From contig CAIQWD010000017.1 in assembly GCA_903875445.1 (NCBI GenBank), positions 1 through 45,366 on the forward strand: a stretch of 45,366 nt of DNA, written 5' to 3'. The position numbers and the translations under genes were made by a program. Shown piece by piece: positions 24,984 to 34,538 of the stretch; the first letter of the stretch is position 1, and every line of letters starts with the position of its first letter. The stretch is from an uncultured delta proteobacterium. GTDB taxonomy: Bacteria; Desulfobacterota; Desulfobulbia; Desulfobulbales; Desulfocapsaceae. The notes under the pieces are model-generated. The model had not been told where the DNA came from. It did no database searches and saw only the letters and a program-made list of their open reading frames with translations.

Positions 24984-25691
24984 TTAAACCTTTCCCGCCC
25001 GCGCCTTTCGGGTATCACTTTTGCAGATCCTCCGCACCCCCTCATGGGAGAGGCTGACCTTATGTTCTTCCTTGAGCTTTTGGGAAATCTCGCGATACGA
25101 CCAGCGATCCTTGCGCATGTCGACAATCGAACTGATTATCTGCTGCTGTCCTTCGTTCGGCACCAGATAGCCCTCCCGGTTCACCTCCCAGCCAAAAGGC
25201 ACCGGACCGCCGAGATACTTCCCCTGTTCCTTCCGGTGGTTCTTTGCCGTCCGAATTGCCTGACCGTGCCTGCTGCTTTCGCTTGCGGTCAGCGCCGCGA
25301 GCAGTTTTTCGACAACCGCCGCCGGCCCCTCGGAGACCATCAGGCGGCGTTTTTCGGGAAAGCTGATATTGCCGCCCAGATCGATACAGTGCAGGGAGAT
25401 TTGCGCGGTTTTGAGGAGCCGCAGGAGGCGCTCGCCGTCGCCCGCGGAACTGAGCACCCACTCGGCCTTCATGACAACAATTGTATCGCCCGCTCCGCAC
25501 CCCCGCAGCAGTTTGCCGCCGGCGGGACGATCCTTAAAGGGCCGCTTCAAGGCTACCCCCTCTTCAATGGTTATCCCTTCGAGCGGACGGTCGAGGCTTC
25601 GCCCGTATTCCAGCAGGGCTGCTTGCTGCTGACTCTCCGCTACCAAGTTGTACTTATCCCGCGAAAGAAAGATATAGCCGAAAACCCGCAT
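24984..25691 (-). CDS. Degenerate serine-recombinase-like protein
   Basis: The protein has 235 residues from the ATG at 25691, preceded by GGAG. A longer frame to 25763 lacks such a site. The N-terminal part follows the resolvase layout (FGYIFLSRDKYNLVAESQQQ, a KDRP segment, GDTIVVMKAEW). The usual DRLxR motif is replaced by EWVLS, so both catalytic arginines are missing. The C-terminal part matches a Recombinase-type domain (YLGGPVPFGWEVNREGYL, DRWSYREISQKLKEE). It is shorter than large serine integrases and has no mobile element around it. It is likely a domesticated, non-catalytic DNA-binding protein. Misalignment by eye is possible. Confidence 0.7.
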   Translation of the reverse strand: MRVFGYIFLSRDKYNLVAESQQQAALLEYGRSLDRPLEGITIEEGVALKRPFKDRPAGGKLLRGCGAGDTIVVMKAEWVLSSAGDGERLLRLLKTAQISLHCIDLGGNISFPEKRRLMVSEGPAAVVEKLLAALTASESSRHGQAIRTAKNHRKEQGKYLGGPVPFGWEVNREGYLVPNEGQQQIISSIVDMRKDRWSYREISQKLKEEHKVSLSHEGVRRICKSDTRKARAGKV

Positions 25692-25953
25692 CGCCCCGTC
25701 TCCGCCACACAAAATTTGCCCGATTACCGGAAGTACACCCCTGTCATCTACTTCCGCCCTCATCCCAACAAAAGGACATCGCCATTATAACAAGGGCCTT
25801 CGCAACAATCCCGTGCTATATGGCAAATGATAATATTTCAGTTTTTGGTTCTCATCCAGGTCAGACAATGATATATTGCCTGGTTCCCTTTGGCCCCCGC
25901 ATAAAAATGAATACCACTCACCGGAAGATTTTGTATCCCGGACAAAAACAAAC

Positions 25954-28900
25954 ATGCAAACTGCTGCCAGCCTCCTCGATCAGTACTACAAACTCTCGCC
26001 GTTCGAACAGGCGCTCCTGCAGTTTCTTTCCATCGTGTATGAACCGGCACATTCAACCCTTATCGTCAACTGCCTGCGCCAGCTGGATTTAAAAAATCCC
26101 CGGGGCAACAAGCCGACGGCCGCCAATCTTGCCCACTATTTCAATAAATTCGAGCAACTCGGACTGCTCACCAAGGAGCGGCAATGCAGCGAAGAAATTG
26201 TCGAAACCCTCAGCAAAATAGCCCTTAGAGAAGGCACATACGCCTCTTATGCGGCAATAATACAGGCCGAGGCACCGGTCACCTATTATTACGGCAAATG
26301 GACGACCCGGTGCTGGCGTGGCATGCGGGAGATGCGGATCGGCATCTACACCCAGCAGTTTCAGCTGATCGATGACGCCGGCGATTTCATTGCCGCTCAA
26401 TGCCGGGACCTCGCCGCCGACCCGCCGCCGGCCGTGCGGATTATGACCAGACCCTTTGACCTCCCGTGGTTCCGCTCGCTGTCGGCTTCCTTTCAGTTCT
26501 ACCTCCTCGGCAATGTCCTGCAGTACGGCCAGGAAACTCTTACCGATTACCCGCAACTCATCGATTTTCTTACCTCCGAACACGAGTTTGCCGGTCTCAC
26601 CGTCGACGAACAACTGCCCTTTAGAAGACTGCTGTTCAACGAATTGTTATTTCGCGGCCGACTGGCGGAAGCCGGCGCCCTCCTCACCACCCATGGCGAT
26701 TCCTTCCAGGGCACGGGGGCACGCGGGACCCTTCTTTTTCTCCAAGGCGACAGCCCGAACGCCTTGACGGCCTTTCATGAAGACCTGCAATTTTTAAGCA
26801 CATACAGTCAAGGAGAAAAAGTTGCCTTCTTTGGTCCCCCGGGGCTGTTTTATCTCCTTGCCGGTCTGCATATCTTAGGTCGCGAAGAGTATGCCGCTAT
26901 TGCCGACAGCATCGGCGTTGCCCTGTCCCAGTTTCCCGGTGCTCGGGAAAACGATGCCTACAGCTATCTTGCCGTGGTGATCAACTCCCAGATCAACAAG
27001 GGCACTTTGACCGAGCAGGTGGTTCTTCCCGAGAGAGTCCAGCAACACGCCCTCACCCTCATCTTTGCCGGCATCTGCCAATACTGGCTGAACAGTGCCA
27101 TCGAAGCCGATGTCGAAGCGGAAATCGTCGCCCTCTTCCAGAAGGGCTGCCGTGGTGAATACCACTTCTTCACCCTTATGCTCGGGGAAATTCTCTCGAC
27201 CATCCATCACGACAATTCCGACTACCTTGAGACGACCAGGACCTTACGCGAACAGACCGGGATTATTCCCCTCCTCCCCCTTCTTCAACCTGAGGAACCC
27301 TGGAAGCGCACCCTCCAGGCCCTCATATTAGCCACCGCCCAGGAACATGAACAACCCCGGCAGACAACCAGGCTCATCTGGATGGTCTCTTTTTTGGGTA
27401 ATAAAATCAGCATCGCACCGCGTGAGCAGAAACTGACCCCGGAGGGCGGTTGGAGCCGCGGGCGGCCGATAGCTCTGGCCCGGCTCTATCAAGCCGGCAA
27501 AATCAATTTTCTCACCTCGCAGGATCGAAAGATCTGTGCTGCGATTAGAAAAATCGTTAATCCGGACAACCAGAATATCAACTTTGTTCTCGCCATCGAC
27601 AAGGCGCTCCCGGCGATGATCGGACATCCGCACCTGTATCTGGCGGAATCACCTATCACCCCGGTTGAATTCGTCGCCGGCGAGCCTGAGCTTCTGGTCG
27701 AGGAACGGGGCGATTTCCTGCATATCTGCTTTGCCCACCCGATTACCACCGATAGCATCAACTTCCAAAAGGAAACCCCGACCCGCGTCAAAATCATTGC
27801 CATCAATGACAACCATCGCCGCATCGCCCAGATCACCGGCAAAGACGGTATTACCGTACCGAAATCGGCAAGCGAACAGGTACTGACCGCCATCGGCAAT
27901 ATCTCCTCGTTCATGACCGTCCATTCGGCCATCGCCGCCGACAGCAGCAGCCGGCGTTCGAGCAATATTACCTTTGTCGAGGCCGATTCCACCATCTACA
28001 TGCATCTCATCCCCTACGGCACCGGCTTTCGGTTGGAAATGTTCGTTAAACCCTTTGTCGAGGGCGGGCATTACCTGAAACCCGGACAGGGGGTGGAAAA
28101 CATCATGGCCGAGGTCAACGGCAAGCGTTTGCAGACCCGGCGCAATCTCGCCCTGGAGGAGGAAAAGGCGCGGGATATCGAGGAACTCTGCCCGATACTC
28201 GACCTGGCCATGGACATGGAGCAGGAGAACGATCGGGAATGGCACCTCTCTGACCCCGACGACTGCCTGCAGACGCTCATGGAGCTGCAGGCCATCCGCG
28301 ACAAGGTGGTGATCGAGTGGCCGGAAGGGGAAAAACTGACCATCACCCAAAAGGTGTCTCTCGACCATCTCAACCTGAAAATCCGTACCAACCGGCAGAA
28401 CTGGTTTGCCATGAGCGGCCACCTGACCCTTGACCAGGGTCAGGTTATCGAACTGAAAGACCTTTTAAATAAACTGAAAAACTCAGCCGGCCGCTTTGTC
28501 GAAATCGGCGATGGCCAATTTATCGCCCTCACCCAGGAATTCCGCAAACGCCTGGAGGACATTAATCTTTACACCACTGGTGTCGGTGGTGAAGACGACA
28601 GCGAGGTGCTCGTCCATCCGCTCGCCGCCATCCAGCTGGAAAAGCTGACCAACCAGGTGGCAACCGAAGCCGATGCCGGATGGCAGAGTCAAATAGCAAG
28701 AATCCACGATGCCCAGAGTTTCAAGCCCGAGGTCCCTTCGACCCTCCAGGCCGAACTCAGGGTCTACCAGCGGGAAGGCTATGAATGGCTGGCTCGCCTC
28801 GCCCGCTGGGGCGTCGGCGGCTGTCTGGCCGACGACATGGGCCTCGGCAAAACCATACAATCCCTGGCGATCATTCTGAAACTCGCGGTCGATGGCCCGT

Positions 28901-30123
28901 CTCTCGTGGTCGCACCGACCTCGGTGTCAACCAACTGGCAGTCGGAGGTGCACCGCTTCACCCCGACCATCAACGTCAAATTCTTTACCGGCAAGGATCG
29001 GGAAAAAAGCATCCGCGATCTCGGCAAGTTTGATCTGATGATCACCACCTATACCCTTCTGCAGCAGGAGAACGAACTCCTTTCCTCGGTTAAATGGCAG
29101 GCGATTATTCTCGATGAGGCGCAGGCGATCAAAAACTCGGCCACCAAACGCTCACAGGCAGCGATGTCGCTTACCGCCCAGTTCAAACTCATCACCACCG
29201 GCACGCCGATTGAAAACCATCTGGGCGAACTGTGGAATCTCTTCCATTTCATCAATCCCGGTTTACTCGGCAGCCTCGGCAGTTTCAACGAACGCTACGC
29301 CATTCCCATCGAGCGTTACCAGGACCGCGAGGCCAAGCTGAAGCTGAAAAAGCTCATCCGTCCCTTTATCCTGAGAAGAATAAAATCCCAGGTACTGGAA
29401 GAATTGCCTTCCCGCACCGAGGTTACCCTTGATGTCGAAATGAGCCCGGAAGAGTCCCATTTCTACGAGGCCCTACGCCAGAACGCCATTGATATCCTGG
29501 AAAGCGGCAGGGAAAAAAAGGGGAGGCACCTGCAGATCCTGACAGAAATCATGCGCCTGCGCCAGGCCTGCTGCAACCCCCGCCTCATCGACCCAAACAG
29601 CGCAACCGGCAGCTCCAAGCTGAAGGTTTTCGCCTCGATTATCGAAGAACTTCTCGCCAGCCGGCATAAGGCCCTGGTGTTCAGTCAATTTATCGGCCAT
29701 CTCAACTTTATCCGCGAGTATCTCGACCAGCAGAAGATCAGCTACCAGTATCTCGACGGCAGTACCAGTGGCAAACAGCGAAAGATCAACGTCGATGCCT
29801 TCCAAGCGGGCCAGGGCGATCTCTTCCTCATCAGCTTGAAAGCCGGAGGACTCGGCCTCAATCTTACCGCCGCCGACTATGTCATCCATATGGACCCCTG
29901 GTGGAACCCGGCCATTGAAGACCAGGCCTCGGACCGGGCGCACCGGATAGGCCAGACCCGACCGGTGACCATCTACCGGCTGGTCTGCAAGGGTACCATC
30001 GAGGAAAAAATCGTCAAACTGCACCAGGAAAAACGCGATCTCGCCGGCAGCCTTCTTGAAGGCAGCGATATCAGTGCGAAAATGAGTTCGGATGATCTGC
30101 TTGATTTGATCAAAAGTAACTGA
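25954..30123 (+). CDS. SNF2-family DEAD/DEAH helicase
   Basis: The protein has 1389 residues from the ATG at 25954. The first 900 residues are an N-terminal extension that I cannot assign. The SWI/SNF2 ATPase core lies at residues about 930-1380: CLADDMGLGKTIQSLA (Walker A), IILDEAQAIKN (Walker B), TGTPIENHLGELWNLF, LVFSQFIGHLNFI, then SLKAGGLGLNLTAADY and QASDRAHRIGQTRPV. These enzymes translocate on double-stranded DNA and remodel protein-DNA complexes. Bacterial roles are poorly known and include RNA polymerase recycling and defence. It appears monocistronic and is convergent with the CULT gene. Confidence 0.9.
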   Translation: MQTAASLLDQYYKLSPFEQALLQFLSIVYEPAHSTLIVNCLRQLDLKNPRGNKPTAANLAHYFNKFEQLGLLTKERQCSEEIVETLSKIALREGTYASYAAIIQAEAPVTYYYGKWTTRCWRGMREMRIGIYTQQFQLIDDAGDFIAAQCRDLAADPPPAVRIMTRPFDLPWFRSLSASFQFYLLGNVLQYGQETLTDYPQLIDFLTSEHEFAGLTVDEQLPFRRLLFNELLFRGRLAEAGALLTTHGDSFQGTGARGTLLFLQGDSPNALTAFHEDLQFLSTYSQGEKVAFFGPPGLFYLLAGLHILGREEYAAIADSIGVALSQFPGARENDAYSYLAVVINSQINKGTLTEQVVLPERVQQHALTLIFAGICQYWLNSAIEADVEAEIVALFQKGCRGEYHFFTLMLGEILSTIHHDNSDYLETTRTLREQTGIIPLLPLLQPEEPWKRTLQALILATAQEHEQPRQTTRLIWMVSFLGNKISIAPREQKLTPEGGWSRGRPIALARLYQAGKINFLTSQDRKICAAIRKIVNPDNQNINFVLAIDKALPAMIGHPHLYLAESPITPVEFVAGEPELLVEERGDFLHICFAHPITTDSINFQKETPTRVKIIAINDNHRRIAQITGKDGITVPKSASEQVLTAIGNISSFMTVHSAIAADSSSRRSSNITFVEADSTIYMHLIPYGTGFRLEMFVKPFVEGGHYLKPGQGVENIMAEVNGKRLQTRRNLALEEEKARDIEELCPILDLAMDMEQENDREWHLSDPDDCLQTLMELQAIRDKVVIEWPEGEKLTITQKVSLDHLNLKIRTNRQNWFAMSGHLTLDQGQVIELKDLLNKLKNSAGRFVEIGDGQFIALTQEFRKRLEDINLYTTGVGGEDDSEVLVHPLAAIQLEKLTNQVATEADAGWQSQIARIHDAQSFKPEVPSTLQAELRVYQREGYEWLARLARWGVGGCLADDMGLGKTIQSLAIILKLAVDGPSLVVAPTSVSTNWQSEVHRFTPTINVKFFTGKDREKSIRDLGKFDLMITTYTLLQQENELLSSVKWQAIILDEAQAIKNSATKRSQAAMSLTAQFKLITTGTPIENHLGELWNLFHFINPGLLGSLGSFNERYAIPIERYQDREAKLKLKKLIRPFILRRIKSQVLEELPSRTEVTLDVEMSPEESHFYEALRQNAIDILESGREKKGRHLQILTEIMRLRQACCNPRLIDPNSATGSSKLKVFASIIEELLASRHKALVFSQFIGHLNFIREYLDQQKISYQYLDGSTSGKQRKINVDAFQAGQGDLFLISLKAGGLGLNLTAADYVIHMDPWWNPAIEDQASDRAHRIGQTRPVTIYRLVCKGTIEEKIVKLHQEKRDLAGSLLEGSDISAKMSSDDLLDLIKSN

Positions 30124-30153
30124 TAGGCAGGGCGTCGAGACAGAACAGAAACC

Positions 30154-30558
30154 TCACTCGCGCAGTTTGCTGAGAATCAGGCCATAAAAGGTATTCCCCT
30201 CCATGGCAAACAGCCAGCCGAGATGTATCCCACAGCGGCGACACAGAGCGATACGCCAGATATGCCCGGGAAACCAGGTGAATTCAGTGGAAGGTGCGCC
30301 AACCACCAGGCAACCGGGGGCTAAATGAAAACAACCCAGCTCAAAAACGATTCCGGCCGGGTTAAAAAAGGTATGGTTGTGGGAACCACTTACCTGGATC
30401 TTCTGGTCCTTGCCGGTCACTGCGGCACCGCAGGCAAGACAGCAAATAGCCTCTGCCGGTTTGACAGCCCGCTCCTGTTGCTCTTCGCCGGCGGGCCGAT
30501 TTTGTTTCTCTCGACCATCCACCCGCAGAAAGACCGGACAGTTATTTACCAGCTCCAT
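30154..30558 (-). CDS. CULT-domain (cereblon-type ligand-binding) protein
   Basis: The protein has 134 residues from the ATG at 30558. From residue 39 to the end it matches the CULT domain. Zinc cysteines are CLAC (40/43) and CRRC (106/109). The three cage tryptophans are Trp95 and Trp101 in FTWFPGHIW and Trp115 in HLGW, and a FYGLIL motif follows. The stretch GAPSTEFTWFPGHIW is close to human cereblon GRPSTEHSWFPGYAW. In cereblon this pocket binds thalidomide-type and cyclic imide ligands. Bacterial stand-alone CULT proteins are known, but their natural ligand is not settled. The gene overlaps the end of cobA-hemD by 17 nt, so it is co-translated with it. Confidence 0.88.
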   Translation of the reverse strand: MELVNNCPVFLRVDGREKQNRPAGEEQQERAVKPAEAICCLACGAAVTGKDQKIQVSGSHNHTFFNPAGIVFELGCFHLAPGCLVVGAPSTEFTWFPGHIWRIALCRRCGIHLGWLFAMEGNTFYGLILSKLRE

Positions 30559-32086
30559 GGTAGTAAGCGACAATAGCTTCAATCATTGCCGGAATTGTAT
30601 GCTGCTCCGGCTGAACATCGACGCGCAGCCCGCTATCGGTAACGGTTTTACCGGTGATCGGACCGATTGCCGCGATCTTCACCCCGGCGAGAAGTTCCTT
30701 CAATTCGGCCTGCTTCTCTTCATCCAAGAGGGCAAGAAAGTTACGAACGGTGGAGGAACTGGTAAAGGTAACCATATCAACTCCACCCTTTTTCAGTTCA
30801 GCCCGCAAAAACTCCTTATCGCCCTGCGCCGGACAGTTCTGGTATACCGGGACAACCGTCACCTGGGCTCCGGCGCCGCGCAGGGTCTCCGGCAGCATCT
30901 CAGGGCCGTGCAAGACGCGGGGAATGAGAATGTTCCGCCCCTCAACGCCCTGATCGAGAAGGCTCTCGGCCAGACCCTCGCCGGTAAAGACCGCGGGAAT
31001 AAGATCGGCATGCACCCCATATTTCAGGAGCAGATCGGCGGTGCTCTTGCCGACCACGGCAATTTCCGGCCCTTTCAGCTGGCGGGCATCCATGCCCTTG
31101 CCGTACAGCCGCTCAAAGAAATACTTCACCCCATTGAGCGAGGTAAAAAGAATCCAATGATATTCGTTTATCCGTTCCAGTTCATCGTCCAGTGCTTCAT
31201 AGGAATCAACCGGCTGGATATTGATCGTCGAATATTCAAGACAATTGGCACCGTATTCCTCAAGGCCGGCAACCAGATCGCTGGCCTGCTCCCGAGTGCG
31301 GGTGACGATGATCTTCTTGCCGAAAAGCGGCCGTTTCTCATACCAGTCGATGGTGCTGCGCAGACTCACCACCTCGCCGATAATGATCAGTGACGGCGGT
31401 TTGATCCCGGCATCTACGACCACCTGGGCAATGGTCTCAAGCGTTCCGACTACCGACCGTTGTTCCGGCGTTGAGGCCCAGCGAACGACGGCCACCGGGG
31501 TCTTCGGGTCGCGGCCGTATTTGATCATGTTGGCGACGATAATCGGCAGGTTTTTGATGCCCATATAGATAACCAGAGTGCCGACCCCGGTTGCCAGTTT
31601 CGACCAATCAATGCCTGAGTTTTCCTTGGTGGGGTCCTCATGACCGGTGAGAAAAGCAACCGAAGCGGTGTAATCCCGGTGAGTTATCGGAATCCCGGCA
31701 TAGGTTGCCGCGGCTGTTGCCGAGGTCACTCCAGGTACCACCTCGAAGGGAATGCCGGCCGCATGCAGCCTCTGCACCTCTTCCCCGCCCCGTCCGAAGA
31801 TAAAGGGATCGCCACCCTTGAGACGTACCACCATCTTGCCGAGCAGGGCGTGATCGACCAGCATCTGGTTGATCTCCTCCTGGGTATGGCTGTGCTGTAC
31901 GCCGCCCTTCTTGCCGACATAAACCAACTCGGCGGAAACCGGGGCATGTTTCAGCAGCTTTTTGCCGGCCAGATAGTCATAAACGACAACTTCGGCTTTC
32001 TCCAACAGGCTCTTGCCGCGGACGGTAATAAGCCCGGGATCGCCGGGACCTGCGCCAACCAGATACACCTTTCCGATTTTATTCAT
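30542..32086 (-). CDS. cobA-hemD: Fused uroporphyrinogen-III methyltransferase/synthase (CobA-HemD)
   Basis: The protein has 514 residues. The first 250 form [59 protein letters not shown]. The rest is uroporphyrinogen-III synthase ([16 protein letters not shown] ... [17 protein letters not shown] ... [15 protein letters not shown]). It makes uroporphyrinogen III and then precorrin-2 for siroheme, heme d1 or cobalamin. Siroheme is needed by DsrAB, which fits dsrC nearby, and cobalamin by the B12 radical-SAM enzyme. The ATG at 32086 is close behind the adk terminator. Confidence 0.95.
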   Translation of the reverse strand: MNKIGKVYLVGAGPGDPGLITVRGKSLLEKAEVVVYDYLAGKKLLKHAPVSAELVYVGKKGGVQHSHTQEEINQMLVDHALLGKMVVRLKGGDPFIFGRGGEEVQRLHAAGIPFEVVPGVTSATAAATYAGIPITHRDYTASVAFLTGHEDPTKENSGIDWSKLATGVGTLVIYMGIKNLPIIVANMIKYGRDPKTPVAVVRWASTPEQRSVVGTLETIAQVVVDAGIKPPSLIIIGEVVSLRSTIDWYEKRPLFGKKIIVTRTREQASDLVAGLEEYGANCLEYSTINIQPVDSYEALDDELERINEYHWILFTSLNGVKYFFERLYGKGMDARQLKGPEIAVVGKSTADLLLKYGVHADLIPAVFTGEGLAESLLDQGVEGRNILIPRVLHGPEMLPETLRGAGAQVTVVPVYQNCPAQGDKEFLRAELKKGGVDMVTFTSSSTVRNFLALLDEEKQAELKELLAGVKIAAIGPITGKTVTDSGLRVDVQPEQHTIPAMIEAIVAYYHGAGK

Positions 32087-32104
32087 TTGCGTTTCTTCTT
32101 CCTA

Positions 32105-32144
32105 AAGAAAAAAAGGGCTTTCCCAGGTTGCGGGAAGGCCCTTT
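32105..32144 (-). terminator. Intrinsic terminator between adk and cobA-hemD
   Basis: On the minus strand, a 13-bp stem (32144-32132 and 32124-32112, one G-U pair) with a 7-nt loop is followed by a run of seven U. It ends adk and lies about 20 nt before the cobA-hemD start, whose AGGAAG ribosome-binding site comes right after the T-tract. Confidence 0.85.
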
Positions 32145-32191
32145 ACCACCCAAATAAGGTGAAAATCAGCTCTGCAGAACCATGACAACTC

Positions 32192-32872
32192 TCACAGTTG
32201 CTTCATGATGGCGTCGGTAACTTCTTTGATGGAGATGGAACCATCAACGGAGATGACCTTCGGGCCATCGGTATTCTTGAAGTAGTTTACCGCCGCCATG
32301 GTGCCGGTCTTTTCATCGTAATAGATACCATGACGTTTGCTGATGGCATCGACATCCTGATCGTCGGCACGGGTCTTCAACTCGCCGCCGCAGACCCGGC
32401 AAACCAGTTTGCCGTCTTTTTCAACCGGTTTGATGGCCGCGAAGGCAATATGGTTAGGATGATTGTTGTCGTTGACGCAGAGACGACGGCCCATGATGCG
32501 CTCTTTGGCAATTTCGCGATCAAGGACGATCTCGATCACGTAGTCAAGGGCCAGGCCCTCTTTCTTGAGGGTTGCGGCCAGGGTGATGGCCTGCTCTTTT
32601 GAACGGGGGAAGCCGTCGAGAATCCAGCCGTCCTTGCAATCGGCCTTCTGCAGACGGGATACCATCATCGGGATGGTGATATCGTCCGGTACCAGGTCAC
32701 CTTTATCAATAAAGGCTTTGGCCTTCTTGCCGAGTTCGGTGCCGCCGACGATATGCTCCCTGAAGATCGCCCCCGACTCAATATGGGGAATATTGTATTT
32801 CTTCTGAACGATAGAGCCCTGCGTACCTTTACCGCTGCCGTTCGGCCCGAAAACCAGAATGTTTTTACCCAT
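32192..32872 (-). CDS. adk: Adenylate kinase
   Basis: The protein has 226 residues. It interconverts AMP plus ATP with two ADP. The P-loop is GPNGSGKGTQ, with DGFPRSKEQA and ERIMGRRLC following. The LID region (residues about 130-165) holds Cys and CRVCGG, a partial cysteine pattern without a clear fourth ligand, and carries a longer insert than the E. coli type. The ATG at 32872 follows AAGGAG at good spacing. An ATG nine bases earlier would be too close to it. Confidence 0.92.
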   Translation of the reverse strand: MGKNILVFGPNGSGKGTQGSIVQKKYNIPHIESGAIFREHIVGGTELGKKAKAFIDKGDLVPDDITIPMMVSRLQKADCKDGWILDGFPRSKEQAITLAATLKKEGLALDYVIEIVLDREIAKERIMGRRLCVNDNNHPNHIAFAAIKPVEKDGKLVCRVCGGELKTRADDQDVDAISKRHGIYYDEKTGTMAAVNYFKNTDGPKVISVDGSISIKEVTDAIMKQL

Positions 32873-33114
32873 GATTGTCATCTCCTTGTTAGATTCTTTC
32901 AACGTTTAACAAATAAAAGATCAATAAAGCTGGTGTACCCTTTGCAACTATAACCTTCGATAAACTCACAAGAACCTTATCCCGCAGGGATGAGATTTCT
33001 TCTATCTATTCACGGCGCCAATGCAGACAAGACCCTTGACCGCCAAAGCATAACAAGGCAAATACTATAGACCAAAACAGATATTCGAGCCATAAAAATA
33101 TCTCCGGTAAGATT

Positions 33115-33143
33115 TTGACATTCATCCTGAAAGCGGTTACCTT
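33115..33143 (+). promoter_or_regulatory. Candidate hom promoter
   Basis: TTGACA (33115-33120), a 17-bp spacer and TACCTT (33138-33143) lie 83 bp before the homoserine dehydrogenase ATG. The -35 is perfect and the -10 weak. The rest of the 32873-33225 gap contains no gene that I can support. Confidence 0.45.
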
Positions 33144-33225
33144 CAAGAACATTGAAAAGGAGCCGTAACGGCCCGTGAGATCCCCTGCGCGGCAATATTT
33201 AACCTTGAGTTTATCCTGAGATATT

Positions 33226-34530
33226 ATGAAAGAAATACATGTTGGCATCATCGGTTTCGGTACCGTAGGCAAGGGCCTGGCATACACCCTCTTAAACCAG
33301 AAGGAACGTCTGTTGCAAAAGACCGGAGTCAGCTTTGTGCTTACCACCATCGCCGATATCGCGGTGCAAACCCTGCCGGAAGAATTTAGCGACGTCAAAC
33401 TGACGAGAAATGCCGGCGATATCCTCACCGACCCGAACATCGATATCGTCGTCGAACTGATCGGCGGCATGGAACCGGCAAAAAGGTTTATCCTCGGGGC
33501 AATTGCCTCCGGCAAACATGTGGTCACCGCCAACAAGGCTCTCCTTTCCGTGCATGGCCGGGAAATCTTCCGGGCCGCCGCCGAAAAGAACGTGGAAGTC
33601 GGTTTTGAGGCAAGCGTCGGCGGCGGCATCCCGGTGATCAAGGCCTTAAAAGAAGGACTGGTGGCCAACCGGATCAACTATATCGAGGGCATCCTGAACG
33701 GCACCGCCAACTATATCCTGTCGCAGATGACCGATCACGGCACGCCTTTCGCCGAGGTGCTGCAGGAGGCGCAGCGCCTGGGGTATGCCGAGGCCGACCC
33801 CACCTACGATATCGAAGGGATCGATACCGCCCATAAACTGGCGATCCTCATGACCATCGCCTACGGCAAGAATGTGCAACTCACCGATATAACCGTCGAG
33901 GGCATCTCCAAGATCGAGCCGATTGATATCCGCTTCGCCAAGAAATTCGGCTTTCGCATCAAGCTGCTGGCGATCAGCCGCAATCACGGCGACAGTGTTG
34001 AGGCCAGGGTCCATCCGACCATGGTCCCGGAAAATCATATGCTCGCTACCATCAACGGGGCCTACAACGGCATCCAGTTCCAGGGCGATACGGTCGGCGA
34101 TGTCCTGCTCTACGGCCAGGGTGCGGGCATGATGCCGACCGGCAGCGCCGTCGCCGCCGATGTGGTCGATATCGGCAGAAATATCGCGGGCGGCTGTATC
34201 AACCGGGTGCCGGCCCTGTCCTTTAGGCCGGAGCACATCGGCGACCCGGCGATCACCCCGATGCAGCATCTGATCTGCCCCTATTACTTCCGGGTTACCG
34301 CGCTTGATCGGCCGGGCGTCCTGTCGATGATCACCGGCATCCTCGGCAAATACGGCATCTCCATCCAGTCGGTGATCCAGGACGGCCGCGACATCGAAGA
34401 ACCGGTGTTCATCGTCTTCCGGACCCATCTGGCGGAGGAAGATGCGGTGGTCAAGGCCATTACCGAGATCGATGCCCTGCCGATCTGCAGCGCCCCCACC
34501 GTCAAGATCCGCATCCTCAACCCGGAATAA
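33226..34530 (+). CDS. hom: Homoserine dehydrogenase
   Basis: The protein has 434 residues. It reduces aspartate semialdehyde to homoserine for threonine and methionine. GIIGFGTVGKGL binds NAD(P), VTANKALLSVHG and GGIPVIKALKEGL are catalytic-domain landmarks, and ILNGTANYILSQM is followed by GYAEADPTYDIEGID. Residues about 350-425 form an ACT domain (FRVTALDRPGVLSMI), which would give feedback control by threonine. The next gene begins after 8 bp. Confidence 0.96.
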   Translation: MKEIHVGIIGFGTVGKGLAYTLLNQKERLLQKTGVSFVLTTIADIAVQTLPEEFSDVKLTRNAGDILTDPNIDIVVELIGGMEPAKRFILGAIASGKHVVTANKALLSVHGREIFRAAAEKNVEVGFEASVGGGIPVIKALKEGLVANRINYIEGILNGTANYILSQMTDHGTPFAEVLQEAQRLGYAEADPTYDIEGIDTAHKLAILMTIAYGKNVQLTDITVEGISKIEPIDIRFAKKFGFRIKLLAISRNHGDSVEARVHPTMVPENHMLATINGAYNGIQFQGDTVGDVLLYGQGAGMMPTGSAVAADVVDIGRNIAGGCINRVPALSFRPEHIGDPAITPMQHLICPYYFRVTALDRPGVLSMITGILGKYGISIQSVIQDGRDIEEPVFIVFRTHLAEEDAVVKAITEIDALPICSAPTVKIRILNPE

Positions 34531-34538
34531 GGCCTGCC

